Notes: generated by a model not told the origin, from the sequence alone. 64,000 nucleotides of DNA from Bacillus sp. SG-1 (GCF_000181495.1 NZ_ABCF01000001.1:616989-680988), one strand, 5' to 3'; counted from the first letter of the stretch, positions 50,788-59,508 are shown. Translations and numbers: made by a program.

Positions 50788-51336
50788 TTATTTTTCATCC
50801 GCTGCCTTTAAAAACTCATCTCGAAGCACACCCATGATGATGTTGTCATGAAACTCCCCGTCATAAAATAATTCACTTCGTATGATGCCTTCCTGTTTGA
50901 AGCCAAGTTTTTCGTATGACTTCTTGGCACGTGCATTAAAAGAATAGACATTTAATCCGATACGGTACAAATTCAGTGTCCTAAACCCAAACTCAAGGAC
51001 CAGTCTTAACGCCTCGGTCCCATAACCTTTCCCAAAATACTTTGGATCATGCAGAGCAATCCTTACATTGGCATTGCGGTTAAGGTTATCAATCTCATTC
51101 AAGGCCAGGTCTCCAATCACTTCATTTGTTTCCTTAAGAGCGATGACCAGATCCACTCTGCTGTCATCGAGTGCAAACGCCTCATAGGCTTTTTCAATTT
51201 TTTGAGGCGTAAGGAATTTTTGAAGACCCGTCAACTTTCGGATTTCAGGATAAGATAGGGCTTTCAAAATCTTCTGAGTGTCTTCCTTTTGAAAATATCT
51301 TAAATAAATGGTTTGTCCTTCTAAAAACTTCTCCAT
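50788..51336 (-). CDS. RimJ/RimL-type N-acetyltransferase
   Basis: A 182-residue GNAT protein. The sequence IYLRYFQKEDTQKILKALSYPEIRKLTG opens like RimJ/RimL. The acetyl-CoA loop is DPKYFGKGYGTEALRLVLEFGF (residues about 96-117) and the C-terminal motif FNARAKKSYEKLGFKQEG. Members acetylate protein N-termini or antibiotics; the acceptor is unknown. The start is preceded by AGGGGATTATATT. Confidence 0.88.
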   Translation of the reverse strand: MEKFLEGQTIYLRYFQKEDTQKILKALSYPEIRKLTGLQKFLTPQKIEKAYEAFALDDSRVDLVIALKETNEVIGDLALNEIDNLNRNANVRIALHDPKYFGKGYGTEALRLVLEFGFRTLNLYRIGLNVYSFNARAKKSYEKLGFKQEGIIRSELFYDGEFHDNIIMGVLRDEFLKAADEK

Positions 51337-51482
51337 AATATAATCCCCTATTCAAGTAGTGAAATTCATATTCATTATATCAATAAATTAAAAACGAGTG
51401 GGAATTTTCAATTAAACGGAATATTCTGCTAAAATTATGATATACTCTTTAAAATATCTCAACGATGGAGGAGGCAGTGAAG

Positions 51483-52076
51483 TTGAAGGATCATTCACAA
51501 GCAGTGCTGGAAGCCGTGAAAGAGAAGAAAAAAGGTAACCGGTTTATCCTTGGCATTGATGGACTGAGCCGGTCTGGTAAGACTACTTTAACCAAAAGCC
51601 TTTGCGAGTCATTGAAGGAGCAAGATATTCCTCATATCGTGTTCCACATTGATGACCATATCGTTGAGAAGAAAAGACGATATGATACCGGGCGGGACGA
51701 GTGGTTTGAATATTATTTCCTGCAATGGGACCTTCAAGATATCCGGGAGCATTTCTTTGAGAATTTACTCCTGGGCAAGACATTCTCCCTTAATTACTAT
51801 GACTCTTCGGCTGATTCACACACCCTTAAAACCATCCAGCTCCCGGAAGAGTGTTTCATCATTGTGGAAGGCGTATTTCTGCAACGACAGGAATGGCGTG
51901 ATTATTTTGACTATGTTGTCTTTCTTGACTGTCCTAAAAACAGGAGATTTCAGCGGGAAAGGAAGGAAACTCAAGAGCAATTGAAGAAGTTCCAGAACAG
52001 GTACTGGAAAGCCGAAGATTTTTATATGAAAGCCGTTTCCCCAAGACAGAAGTGTGATATGGTTTTAAGGGTTTGA
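51483..52076 (+). CDS. Uridine-kinase-like P-loop protein
   Basis: A 197-residue protein with Walker A GIDGLSRSGKTTL (residues about 22-34) and the DDHIVEKKRRYDTGRDEWFEYYFLQWD segment, as in uridine kinase and YdjQ-like proteins. IIVEGVFLQRQEWRDYFDYVVFLDCP carries the Walker B strand. It probably phosphorylates a nucleoside or sugar. TTG 51483 was chosen because it lies 8 bases after GGAGG; the ATG at 51465 overlaps this ribosome site, so its use is less likely. Confidence 0.8.
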   Translation: MKDHSQAVLEAVKEKKKGNRFILGIDGLSRSGKTTLTKSLCESLKEQDIPHIVFHIDDHIVEKKRRYDTGRDEWFEYYFLQWDLQDIREHFFENLLLGKTFSLNYYDSSADSHTLKTIQLPEECFIIVEGVFLQRQEWRDYFDYVVFLDCPKNRRFQRERKETQEQLKKFQNRYWKAEDFYMKAVSPRQKCDMVLRV

Positions 52077-52147
52077 ACCTAGCTGTTATATTGAATTTTC
52101 AAACCGGTATTCGGCCATCCTAAGAAAAAAAGCTAGAGGCGGAACAT

Positions 52148-52438
52148 ATGGGCACCGGAGACGGAAGGTTTTATGGATTTGTCACAAACATTTTCATCGA
52201 TGAAGAACAAACAAAACTGCTTCAGGACCAGTATGAAGTATATGTCGACCATGACTTTGTCGGAAGGAAAACACTATTTAATCAAGTCGATATGCTATCG
52301 GATATTGACGATTTTCTAAAAGCCAACGGAATTGATTCTTTCCAGACTAAACTTGAAGGAGACCACTATAAGATAAACCCTCAAGGTCAATCAGAGAATA
52401 TTATCAGTGCGTTGGAAGTATATTTCAAAAATAGATAA
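52148..52438 (+). CDS. Conserved small soluble protein, 96 residues
   Basis: A 96-residue protein opening MGTGDGRFYGFVTNIFIDEEQ, with alternating strands and helices and an acidic character. The clean frame and GAGGCGGAACAT ribosome site support expression. It lies after the kinase gene, 71 bases downstream. No known family is recognised. Confidence 0.6.
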   Translation: MGTGDGRFYGFVTNIFIDEEQTKLLQDQYEVYVDHDFVGRKTLFNQVDMLSDIDDFLKANGIDSFQTKLEGDHYKINPQGQSENIISALEVYFKNR

Positions 52439-52535
52439 ACGTTTTCCAGCTATAATGTTAATGATGAAAGCAGATAATAAATGTTGAAAGTGCCTTTTGT
52501 ACTTTCCAATGATTCTAAGCGAAGAGGTGTTTCGT

Positions 52536-52811
52536 TTGAATAATTTGTTGTCGATGCTTTTCAATAACCGGAAAAAATCTTCTTTTCTTAATATGTTCGG
52601 TCGAAGAAAAAGGATGAACAGAAGAATGCTTTGGAGTTCCGTTTTGAGTCTCGGGATGAGTGCTGCCGCCTATGCCTTGAATAGAAGGAACTCGAATACG
52701 GGCACAGGCAGCTCAATTCAAGGCTTGATGAAGAACAGGAACATGAACACGCTGCAGACAGCTATGGCAGAATTCGCAAACGAAATTGCACCGAATAGCA
52801 AATTAAAATAG
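52536..52811 (+). CDS. YrzQ-like small basic protein
   Basis: A 91-residue basic protein: a basic stretch (NMFGRRKRMNRRMLWSSVLSLGMSAAAYALNRR) holds one hydrophobic segment, followed by a Ser/Gly/Asn-rich linker and a helix (TLQTAMAEFANEI). This order is like small Bacillus proteins of the YrzQ/DUF3918 type. TTG 52536 was chosen since GAAGAGGTG lies 6 bases upstream; the frame opens at 52497. Followed by a strong terminator. Confidence 0.65.
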   Translation: MNNLLSMLFNNRKKSSFLNMFGRRKRMNRRMLWSSVLSLGMSAAAYALNRRNSNTGTGSSIQGLMKNRNMNTLQTAMAEFANEIAPNSKLK

Positions 52812-52821
52812 AGCGATAACC

Positions 52822-52854
52822 AACATGCCCGGAACCTTTCCGGGCATGTTTTTT
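52822..52854 (+). terminator. Rho-independent terminator
   Basis: AACATGCCCGG - AACCTTT - CCGGGCATGTT followed by TTTT. Confidence 0.9.
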
Positions 52855-52906
52855 GAGGGAAAATTTTCTCATTGTTATACTGAAGAAAAAGGAATGAGGA
52901 CTATGT

Positions 52907-53437
52907 ATGAATATTATTGACGTGCAGTCACAGGACATCCAGGAAACAATGCTGGATGAGTTCAATCGTTCTCAGGAAACGAAAAAAGTTGTCAAAGAGC
53001 TAGACGGAATCCTTTATCAAGAAACCGACTATTTCATTGATGACTGGTCCCTTGAGAGAAGAAGGGAGATTGCAAACCATTTTAAGAACGTGGTAACGGA
53101 AGGAGGGGCCGTCATCCTTGCGGTCGTTGAAGAAAAAGTTGTTGGTTTCGCCGTCATTGAACCAGCATCCTTCGGTAAAACCGCTGTCTACAAGGAGTTG
53201 TCTTACATTCACGTGGCACGCGAGGCTAGGGGAAAAGGAATTGGGGCATACCTCTTTACAGCTGCAAAAAATAAAGCGAGGGAAATGGGAGCAGACAAAT
53301 TATATATCGGCGCCCACCCAGCAACGGAAACACAAGCATTTTATAAAAAGATGGGCTGCACTCTTGCCAAAGAAATAAATACGGAAATCTTTCAACGGGA
53401 AAAACTCGATATCCAACTCGAAGTTTCTGTGGGTTAA
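52907..53437 (+). CDS. GNAT-family N-acetyltransferase
   Basis: A 176-residue acetyltransferase with the acetyl-CoA loop VAREARGKGIGAYLFTAAKNKA (residues about 103-124) and the C-terminal PATETQAFYKKMGCTLAKE. The N-terminal 60 residues are more divergent (IQETMLDEFNRSQETKKVVKEL). The start ATG is preceded by AGGACTATGT, a weak site. The acceptor is unknown. Confidence 0.85.
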   Translation: MNIIDVQSQDIQETMLDEFNRSQETKKVVKELDGILYQETDYFIDDWSLERRREIANHFKNVVTEGGAVILAVVEEKVVGFAVIEPASFGKTAVYKELSYIHVAREARGKGIGAYLFTAAKNKAREMGADKLYIGAHPATETQAFYKKMGCTLAKEINTEIFQREKLDIQLEVSVG

Positions 53438-53539
53438 TCGGCATTCGACAAATTCTGGGGCGTGCCTGGCAAGAAGGAGGATTCTTTTCTTTTGTACCGA
53501 ATAGATTTATGAAGGATCATTTTCTAGGAGGTAATTTTT

Positions 53540-53893
53540 ATGAGAAGTCCACTTTCGAACAATATAGGGGTTATCTTCATTCCTGTCAGTGACATTGAAA
53601 AGGCACGCGATTGGTATTGTGATATATTCGGCTTCCCGACTGATGGCGAAATTATGTTCGGTCATTTGTATGCCCTGCCTATGAAGGAACCAGGTGTCAT
53701 TTTGGACAGCAAGATCTACTCGAAGGAAAACACCTTTAAAGTTTCCCCTTTTCATATCAACACCGAAAATATTCATGAAGCCTATCAATTCATGAAAGAA
53801 AAAGGAGTTAAAATGGATTCGGATATTCAGCATGATCACTTCTTCAACTTCCAGGATCCAGACGGTAACCACATCATGGTTTGTCAGTGTTAA
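53540..53893 (+). CDS. VOC-family protein (glyoxalase fold)
   Basis: A 117-residue VOC protein. The opening NIGVIFIPVSDIEKARDWYCDIFGF and the C-terminal DHFFNFQDPDGNHIMVCQC (Glu/His metal-site region) are standard. The start follows CTAGGAGGTAATTTTT. It is followed by an MFS gene after 58 bases, so a detoxification unit is possible, though unproven. Confidence 0.85.
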   Translation: MRSPLSNNIGVIFIPVSDIEKARDWYCDIFGFPTDGEIMFGHLYALPMKEPGVILDSKIYSKENTFKVSPFHINTENIHEAYQFMKEKGVKMDSDIQHDHFFNFQDPDGNHIMVCQC

Positions 53894-53951
53894 TTACATA
53901 TGGAGAAAAGTTTTTACCTGAACGAAGCTTTGCTATAGGAAGTGAGGAAAA

Positions 53952-55172
53952 ATGAAATCATCATGGAAAGCATTAATATGGATAGCGGTTTCTGAATTGT
54001 TTGCATTGAGTCTTTGGTTCAGCGCTTCCGTTACAGCCCCTGAACTCATCAATCTATGGGGGGCAGGCCCAGAAACAGAGGCCTGGCTGTCCGCATCAGT
54101 CCCAATCGGTTTTGTCATCGGCTCGTTTGCCAGCGCTTATTTCGGACTGGCTGACCGGTATAACCCGCGGATTATATTTGCCGTTTCGGCCACTTTAGGT
54201 GCAGGTTTCAATGGGTTGATTCTATTGAGTGAAGGAACATGGAGCGGGATGACGCTTCGCATTTTAACAGGGATGACACTTGCAGGGGTCTATCCTACCG
54301 CTGTTAAAATTTTATCCCTTTGGTTCCCAAAAAGGAGGGGACTGGCTATTGGAATTTTGATAGCAGCATTGACACTCGGGTCCTCATTGCCACATTTTAT
54401 TGCATTATTTTTCTCTGCCCTGCAGTGGCAATGGATTATTTTATCAAGTTCTGTCCTTGCAGTGCTTTCAGCAGGCATCATTTATTTCATCCTTGATGAT
54501 CCTCCCGTTGCTACTAGAAACACGCCATTTTCTTTTTCACTGTTAAAAAAAGTAAGGCAGAATCGACCTGTTATGCTTGCGAATTATGGTTACTTCGGGC
54601 ACATGTGGGAGCTTTATGCGATGTGGACGTGGCTGCCGGTTTTTCTCGCTGCTAGTTTTCAAAGTCACACCGGTACCGTTTCACCGGTACTGTTGGCATT
54701 CTGTTCTTTTCTTACGATAGGAATTGCGGGCGCAGCCGGATCTGTTGGAGGCGGCTGGCTGGCAGACAAGATCGGCAGGTCATCCTTGACCATTTTATCC
54801 ATGGGTATCAGCTCTGCATGTGCTCTCAGTATCGGGTTTACATATGCACAGCCTTTGTGGGTGACACTCACGCTTTCCTTCATCTGGGGGGTTTTCGTAA
54901 TTTCTGATTCTGCACAATTCTCGGCAGGAGTGACCGAATTTGCTGAAAGTGACTATGTCGGGACAGCGTTAACTTTTCAAATGTGTGTCGGATTTCTAAT
55001 TACCATTTTCTCCATCAACTTAATTCCCTACATGCAAAAACTTTTGGGTTGGGAATGGGTGTTTTCGATACTTGCAATAGGTCCGCTCCTCGGGATGCTT
55101 TCCATGGTGAAATTCAAAAGCTACGAAGTTATAAAAAAGAAACAGCCTGAGCATATATCAAAGCAAGCTTGA
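53952..55172 (+). CDS. MFS transporter
   Basis: A 406-residue 12-helix major facilitator. The helix 2-3 loop is AYFGLADRYNPRI (residues about 58-70), a variant of the GxLaDrxGrk motif; the second half repeats it as GWLADKIGRSSL. The helix 4 region RILTGMTLAGVYPTAVKILSLWFPKRRGLAIG resembles the NarK/CynX-type nitrate, cyanate and drug transporters. The substrate is unknown. The start is preceded by AGGAAGTGAGGAAAA. Confidence 0.85.
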   Translation: MKSSWKALIWIAVSELFALSLWFSASVTAPELINLWGAGPETEAWLSASVPIGFVIGSFASAYFGLADRYNPRIIFAVSATLGAGFNGLILLSEGTWSGMTLRILTGMTLAGVYPTAVKILSLWFPKRRGLAIGILIAALTLGSSLPHFIALFFSALQWQWIILSSSVLAVLSAGIIYFILDDPPVATRNTPFSFSLLKKVRQNRPVMLANYGYFGHMWELYAMWTWLPVFLAASFQSHTGTVSPVLLAFCSFLTIGIAGAAGSVGGGWLADKIGRSSLTILSMGISSACALSIGFTYAQPLWVTLTLSFIWGVFVISDSAQFSAGVTEFAESDYVGTALTFQMCVGFLITIFSINLIPYMQKLLGWEWVFSILAIGPLLGMLSMVKFKSYEVIKKKQPEHISKQA

Positions 55173-55226
55173 GAAGATATGGTAAAATAATAAAAAATAA
55201 TTTTACTATATTAAGAGGTGGCGACT

Positions 55227-55931
55227 TTGAAAATCGTTTGCTTTGGTGACAGCTTGACCCGTGGTGTTTCTTATGTAAAAGGGCGGTTAAGGATTGTAAA
55301 GGAGAATTACCCGAACATCCTTCAGCAACTATTTTCAGAAAATAATAAAGAGGTATCTGTTGTCAACAAAGGAGTGTTCAATGACAATTCCGAACTTTTG
55401 TTAAACAGACTTGAAAAAGATGTGATAAAAGAAAGACCCAATTATGTGATCATCGAAATCGGCGGCAATGACTGTAACTTCAATTGGCATGAAGTGGCTG
55501 AAAAGCCTTGGGAGAAACACCAGGCAATCGTGCCGATGAATCAATATCTGGACAACCTGAAAGCCATCATTACCAATATCAAACAGCATGATATCATTCC
55601 GGTTGTTGCTACACTTCCACCACTAGACCCAGTAAGGTATTACAAGAACATTTCCGAAAAATACAGCCCGGCTATCAGCCATTGGATCAGTGAGGTCGGC
55701 GGCATTGATTACTGGCACGGCTTGTACAACCGCAATCTGAACAAATTGACAGAGGAGTATAATATCCTCAAAGTGGATGTCAGATCTGCCCTCAAAAAAG
55801 CAGGGAATCTCATGGATTTCATCAGTGACGACGGCATTCATTTAACGGAAGAGGGATATAAAATACTAAGTCAGGAAATTTACCGCAATATCGAAAAATG
55901 GTCTGCTGAAGAGAATACTCACTTAATTTAA
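55227..55931 (+). CDS. SGNH/GDSL hydrolase
   Basis: A 234-residue SGNH hydrolase with all four blocks: FGDSLTRG at the start (catalytic Ser), KGVFNDNS (block II, with Gly replaced in part), EIGGNDCNF (block III Asn) and SDDGIHLTEEGY (block V with the Asp-His pair). It lacks a signal peptide, so it should act in the cytoplasm as an esterase or lipase. TTG 55227 was chosen because AAGAGGTGG lies 6 bases before; GTG 55218 overlaps the ribosome site. Confidence 0.88.
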   Translation: MKIVCFGDSLTRGVSYVKGRLRIVKENYPNILQQLFSENNKEVSVVNKGVFNDNSELLLNRLEKDVIKERPNYVIIEIGGNDCNFNWHEVAEKPWEKHQAIVPMNQYLDNLKAIITNIKQHDIIPVVATLPPLDPVRYYKNISEKYSPAISHWISEVGGIDYWHGLYNRNLNKLTEEYNILKVDVRSALKKAGNLMDFISDDGIHLTEEGYKILSQEIYRNIEKWSAEENTHLI

Positions 55932-56026
55932 AGGATGAGGCCTTATGGTTTCATCCTCTTCTTATTTCATTTGGTATAGTTCTATACAAAGCAGGAAATC
56001 GTATGAAAGAAAGGAGAGACTACCGT

Positions 56027-56185
56027 ATGGATCAGGAAAAGAAGAAGCAAGCCGATGAAGCCACGATTGCACCTGGCATGGATGATGGAGCAGGGCTTAA
56101 TGAGGAAGCTACCGAAAAAGAAATAGAAAAAGGGGACTATACGGAAGTAACGACACTTTCGTATGACGAGGTGGATCCCAGCTGA
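56027..56185 (+). CDS. Small acidic protein, possible DUF4025
   Basis: A 52-residue, strongly charged protein: MDQEKKKQADEATIAPGMDD at the start, then repeated acidic residues, ending LSYDEVDPS. No fixed fold is expected. It resembles the small DUF4025/YozN-type proteins of spore-formers, though only loosely. ATG 56027 follows AAAGGAGAG by 8 bases; the frame opens at 56003. A terminator follows. Confidence 0.6.
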   Translation: MDQEKKKQADEATIAPGMDDGAGLNEEATEKEIEKGDYTEVTTLSYDEVDPS

Positions 56186-56198
56186 TTTTCTTTCTGTT

Positions 56199-56237
56199 AA
56201 AGCACTTAGTCTATTTAATGGCTGAAGTGCTTTTTTT
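56199..56237 (+). terminator. Rho-independent terminator
   Basis: AAAGCACTT...AAGTGCTTT with a 17-base loop, followed by TTTTT. Confidence 0.8.
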
Positions 56238-56354
56238 GGTTTCTTTTTTTAGGAGGAGAGTGACATTATTAGGATAAGCACTCCTGGTTTTGTGAGGAAG
56301 TTGGGGACCTGGATACTATTTTTATTTGCGCCTAGCATCATTTCGTCCCGACCC

Positions 56355-56440
56355 CTCCATTGATGTACCGCGCTCGCGACGCGCATGGCATCATATCACA
56401 CTGATCCCCACAATGATGTACCGCGCTCTCACCAACGGAC
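56355..56440. repeat. Two further copies of the 49.6-kb repeat, inverted orientation
   Basis: TGATGTACCGCGCTC occurs at 56361 and 56414, again 53 bases apart. The first unit reads on to GCGACGCGCATGGCATCAT. On the opposite strand this matches the AATGATG...TGCGC...GCGCGGTACATCATT form of the last unit at 50045. The second copy is degenerate after its core. Confidence 0.7.
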
Positions 56441-56583
56441 ACCACCATTTCACTAGAAATTCCACATACAAACAAGCCCTCGAATCCTATACAGAATTAC
56501 CCCATACAAATCCACAGTTGTGTTTTTCTAAAGTACAAACAGGGAAAATGCCTATAACGCAAAGCTAGAAAGGAAGTGCAGGC

Positions 56584-57765
56584 ATGAAAATAATTTCTGT
56601 TACCAGAATTCTAGATGATATGGGGCGTATCGTGATACCAGAGGAAGCCAGAAAAGCTCTGGATATTGGCAGCGAAATATTTTTAACAATAAATAAAAAG
56701 AAACACCTAATTCATCTAAGGAAAAGCGGCAAGGGGAAGAAGGTTACTCTTGATGACAGCGGCCGTTTAACTCTTCCTGCAAAATACCTTCAACAGCAGA
56801 ACTGGGAAACCGGCTCTGAAATCGGACTCCATATAGAAGGGGAGAAAGGGACACTTCAAGAACAAGCACCCACCTGTGTTATCTGCGGCAGCAATCAGTC
56901 CCTCCTGAAAGTGAAGAAGACGCTCATCTGTGATGATTGCAATCAGGAGGGAAATGATGCATTGGTGAGAAAGTGGGAGGATGTATTGCAAACTCTCTTA
57001 AAAAAATACAAACATTACTGTGATCAGGCCATCAACTCTGGGGACACTGAGAGCATTCATAAATCACGGACGAAAGGGCGAAGACTTCGGACACTCATTC
57101 ATTTTATCGGAGTCGACAAAGACCATCCATTATATAAAAGATTGAAGGATGCTCACGATGCATTAGGGAAGGTGAGAGAGGATGATGTCTTCATACATTC
57201 CTTCGAAAAGAGGGCTGAAATGGATCAATATGGGGACGTCTACCATGAATTTGTAAAGGTGGCACGTCAAGACAGGGAGAAACACCTGAAAAAACTGAAA
57301 AAGAAGCTTCCGAAAGCCATTAATGATGAGTTTCTCTCTTTATTTAATAACTTTCTACAAGACGAGTTAAAGAATAAGTTACTCACTTTAGATATACCTG
57401 GGGAGCTTCAAAAACAAGAAGATGATTTCAAAGCACTGGTCAAGGAGTATCATCAAGTCATTGGAGATAAAGGCAAAACATCTGATGTAGGAATCGATGC
57501 CCTCCATGAAGTAAGGAAAAAAGCCAAAAAGCTCCGATACATCTATAATTATCTCGATAAATTGTATTCCAAGGACTACAAATCCTACTCGAAGCCGTAC
57601 AAGAGAATACAAAAGAAATTCGGTGAAATCATCGACATCCGTGATTGGCTGGAGGAAGTGAAAAGCCTAAAGCCGGATGTAGACAGTAATAAAGATGATA
57701 TCAAAAAGATCATCAAGCAGCTGGAACAAGAAAAGAAAAAGCTTGTTAATGAAGTAGAGTTATAA
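56584..57765 (+). CDS. AbrB-AbrB-zinc ribbon-CHAD fusion protein
   Basis: A 393-residue protein. Residues about 5-45 (VTRILDDMGRIVIPEEARKALDIG) and 52-85 (KVTLDDSGRLTLPAKYLQQQNW) are two AbrB/SpoVT-type swapped-hairpin modules. A zinc ribbon follows (CVICGS at 98 and CDDCN at 116). Residues 130-390 are a CHAD domain, with conserved basic/His helices IHKSRTKGRRLRTLIHFIG and DALHEVRKKAKKLRYIYNYL. CHAD domains bind polyphosphate. The combination suggests a DNA-binding protein that senses or is localised by polyphosphate. The start follows AAGGAAGTGCAGGC. It is transcribed alone. Confidence 0.85.
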   Translation: MKIISVTRILDDMGRIVIPEEARKALDIGSEIFLTINKKKHLIHLRKSGKGKKVTLDDSGRLTLPAKYLQQQNWETGSEIGLHIEGEKGTLQEQAPTCVICGSNQSLLKVKKTLICDDCNQEGNDALVRKWEDVLQTLLKKYKHYCDQAINSGDTESIHKSRTKGRRLRTLIHFIGVDKDHPLYKRLKDAHDALGKVREDDVFIHSFEKRAEMDQYGDVYHEFVKVARQDREKHLKKLKKKLPKAINDEFLSLFNNFLQDELKNKLLTLDIPGELQKQEDDFKALVKEYHQVIGDKGKTSDVGIDALHEVRKKAKKLRYIYNYLDKLYSKDYKSYSKPYKRIQKKFGEIIDIRDWLEEVKSLKPDVDSNKDDIKKIIKQLEQEKKKLVNEVEL

Positions 57766-57814
57766 AATATGGGACATTAACAGTTAGGTGGCAATGTTCA
57801 AGGGATTTGAAAGT

Positions 57815-57866
57815 AAATGGGCCAAAATGTCCACCAAGCCCCAATCTTATTGGCCCATTTTCTTGT
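57815..57866 (+). terminator. Terminator of the CHAD fusion gene
   Basis: AAATGGGCCAA...TTGGCCCATTT with a long loop, followed by TCTTGTTTT. Confidence 0.65.
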
Positions 57867-57922
57867 TTTATGGGCCGACATCAAACGCTAACCCCATCCT
57901 CCTTGGCCTGTTTACCTTGTAA

Positions 57923-58420
57923 TCGACCCAACAACTTCTCCAGAACCCAATCTCCTTGGGCTGTTTACCTCGTAATCGACCCAACATCTTCTCCAAAACC
58001 TAATCTCCTTGGGCTGTTTACCTCGTAATCGACCCAACATCTTCTCCAAAACCCAATCTCCTTGGGCTGTTTACCTCGTAATCGACCCAACATCTTCTCC
58101 AAAACCCAATCTCCTTGGGCTGTTTACCTTGTAATCGACCCAACATCTCACTCAAAATCCGTTCTCCTTGGGTTGTTTACCTCGTAATCGACCCAACTTC
58201 TCCTCCAAAATCAAATCTCCTTGGGCTATTTGTCTCGTAATCGACCCAACATCTTCTCCAAAACACAAACTCCTTGGACTGTTTATCCCCAAACAGCCCA
58301 ACATCTCCTCCAAAACTCAATCTCACTGGTTCGGTAACACCGTAAACAAACCAAAATCTCATACAAAACCGATTCTCCCTGGCTCATTTACCACGCAACA
58401 CCCCTTCACAACCCAATAGT
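57923..58420. repeat. Intergenic tandem array, about 8-9 units of exactly 53 bp
   Basis: TCGACCCAAC starts units at 57923, 57976, 58029, 58082, 58135, 58188 and 58241, followed by degenerate ones at 58294 and 58347, always 53 bases apart. Each unit runs CCCAACATCTTCTCCAAAAC, CCAATCTCCTTGGGCTGTTT, ACCTCGTAA. CCCAA and TTGGG are complementary within the unit. The middle units are nearly identical and the outer ones decay. Frames across the array are repeat products. Confidence 0.9.
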
Positions 58421-58427
58421 CCAATAA

Positions 58428-58465
58428 AAAAATAGCCCAATAACTAAGTTACGGGCCATTAATCA
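58428..58465 (-). terminator. Terminator of the chemotaxis-type gene
   Basis: On the minus strand GGCCCGTAAC - TTA - GTTATTGGGCT followed by ATTTTTTT. Confidence 0.75.
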
Positions 58466-58492
58466 ATCAAATTTCATCTAGAACAAAGCAAT

Positions 58493-59341
58493 TTACAACT
58501 TCGATGCATAGGTATTCAATTCTCGGCTCATCTTTTCGATCTCATCTATAAATGCGGAAATTTCCTGAGTGGAAGCTGCCTGGTTTTCCCCGACAGTCAC
58601 GACTCTTTCGATGGAAAGAGCCATTTCCTTCATCGACTGCTGTAAGGAAGAGATGATCGTTCGTACTTTATCAGTTGAAGCGACCGTTTCCTTTGATAAT
58701 TTGCGGATTTCCTTGGCGACGACATCAAATCCACGGCCCAGTTCTCCGGCACGAGCTGCTTCAATGGAGGCATTCAATCCAAGTAAATTGGTTTGATCAG
58801 CGATTTTTTTGATCATCGTAATGACTTCATTTGTTTTCTCCATTTCATTTGATGCCTCTTTCGATTGTTGCAAAAGGTTGTTGCTGATTTCCGCAAGGCC
58901 ATCGGCGCCCTTCTCAACATTACTGATGCTTTCATTCGTATGAGAGACAGAAGAGACAATCTTGTCAGCTATACGGCGTAAATCTCTTTCATTCTGTTGC
59001 TGCATCTGAATGGCAACAGCCCCAATCACACGACCGTTCTTAACAATCGGATTGGCAAGGCCTGTAAAAGAAAAGCCAAAAAATTCAGCGGGGACTTCTT
59101 CTTTTATTACTTTCTTATGTAAAATACAATCCGCTAGAGGTTCTTGAGGATTGATCTTTGTTCCTGGTTTTACACCTAAATCGATTTTGCCGCTAGGGAA
59201 ATAGGCAATCCATTCCTCCGTATTAGTGATGCCCACCGCAATGTCAGGCAGCATCGAAGCAATTAATTTGGATACCTCAACGTAATATGCCAATATCTGT
59301 TGGTCTTCGTTTACATTCATTCTGGTCTCTGTATTATACAT
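58493..59341 (-). CDS. Soluble methyl-accepting chemotaxis protein, YfmS-like
   Basis: A 282-residue cytoplasmic transducer with no membrane helix. The N-terminal 120 residues form a PAS/GAF-like sensor (AVGITNTEEWIAYFPSGKIDLG, with PIVKNGRVIGAVAIQM). The rest is a short MCP signalling helix pair with the hairpin tip IADQTNLLGLNASIEAARAGELGRGFDVVAKEIRKL. This fits B. subtilis YfmS. It would signal to CheA from inside the cell. ATG 59341 follows GATGAGGATTAA; the frame opens at 59371. It is transcribed alone. Confidence 0.88.
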   Translation of the reverse strand: MYNTETRMNVNEDQQILAYYVEVSKLIASMLPDIAVGITNTEEWIAYFPSGKIDLGVKPGTKINPQEPLADCILHKKVIKEEVPAEFFGFSFTGLANPIVKNGRVIGAVAIQMQQQNERDLRRIADKIVSSVSHTNESISNVEKGADGLAEISNNLLQQSKEASNEMEKTNEVITMIKKIADQTNLLGLNASIEAARAGELGRGFDVVAKEIRKLSKETVASTDKVRTIISSLQQSMKEMALSIERVVTVGENQAASTQEISAFIDEIEKMSRELNTYASKL

Positions 59342-59508
59342 TTTAATCCTCATCTCGTTAGTCATTAGCAATAGTAGTATAGCAGTTAAATTGTCTCGAA
59401 ACCAAGATAAATGTGCTCACGGAATGCCAAAAACTAAGTTTGTATAGAAGACTTTCTAAAGCTAAAAATAAATACGAAGAAAAAAGATCTTTTATATATG
59501 AATAAAAT

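Noticed and set aside
57807..58419. Open frames of 73 and 83 codons in the 57.9-kb array
   Set aside because: They follow the non-coding repeats. The step of 53 is not a multiple of 3, and the peptides have no ribosome site.
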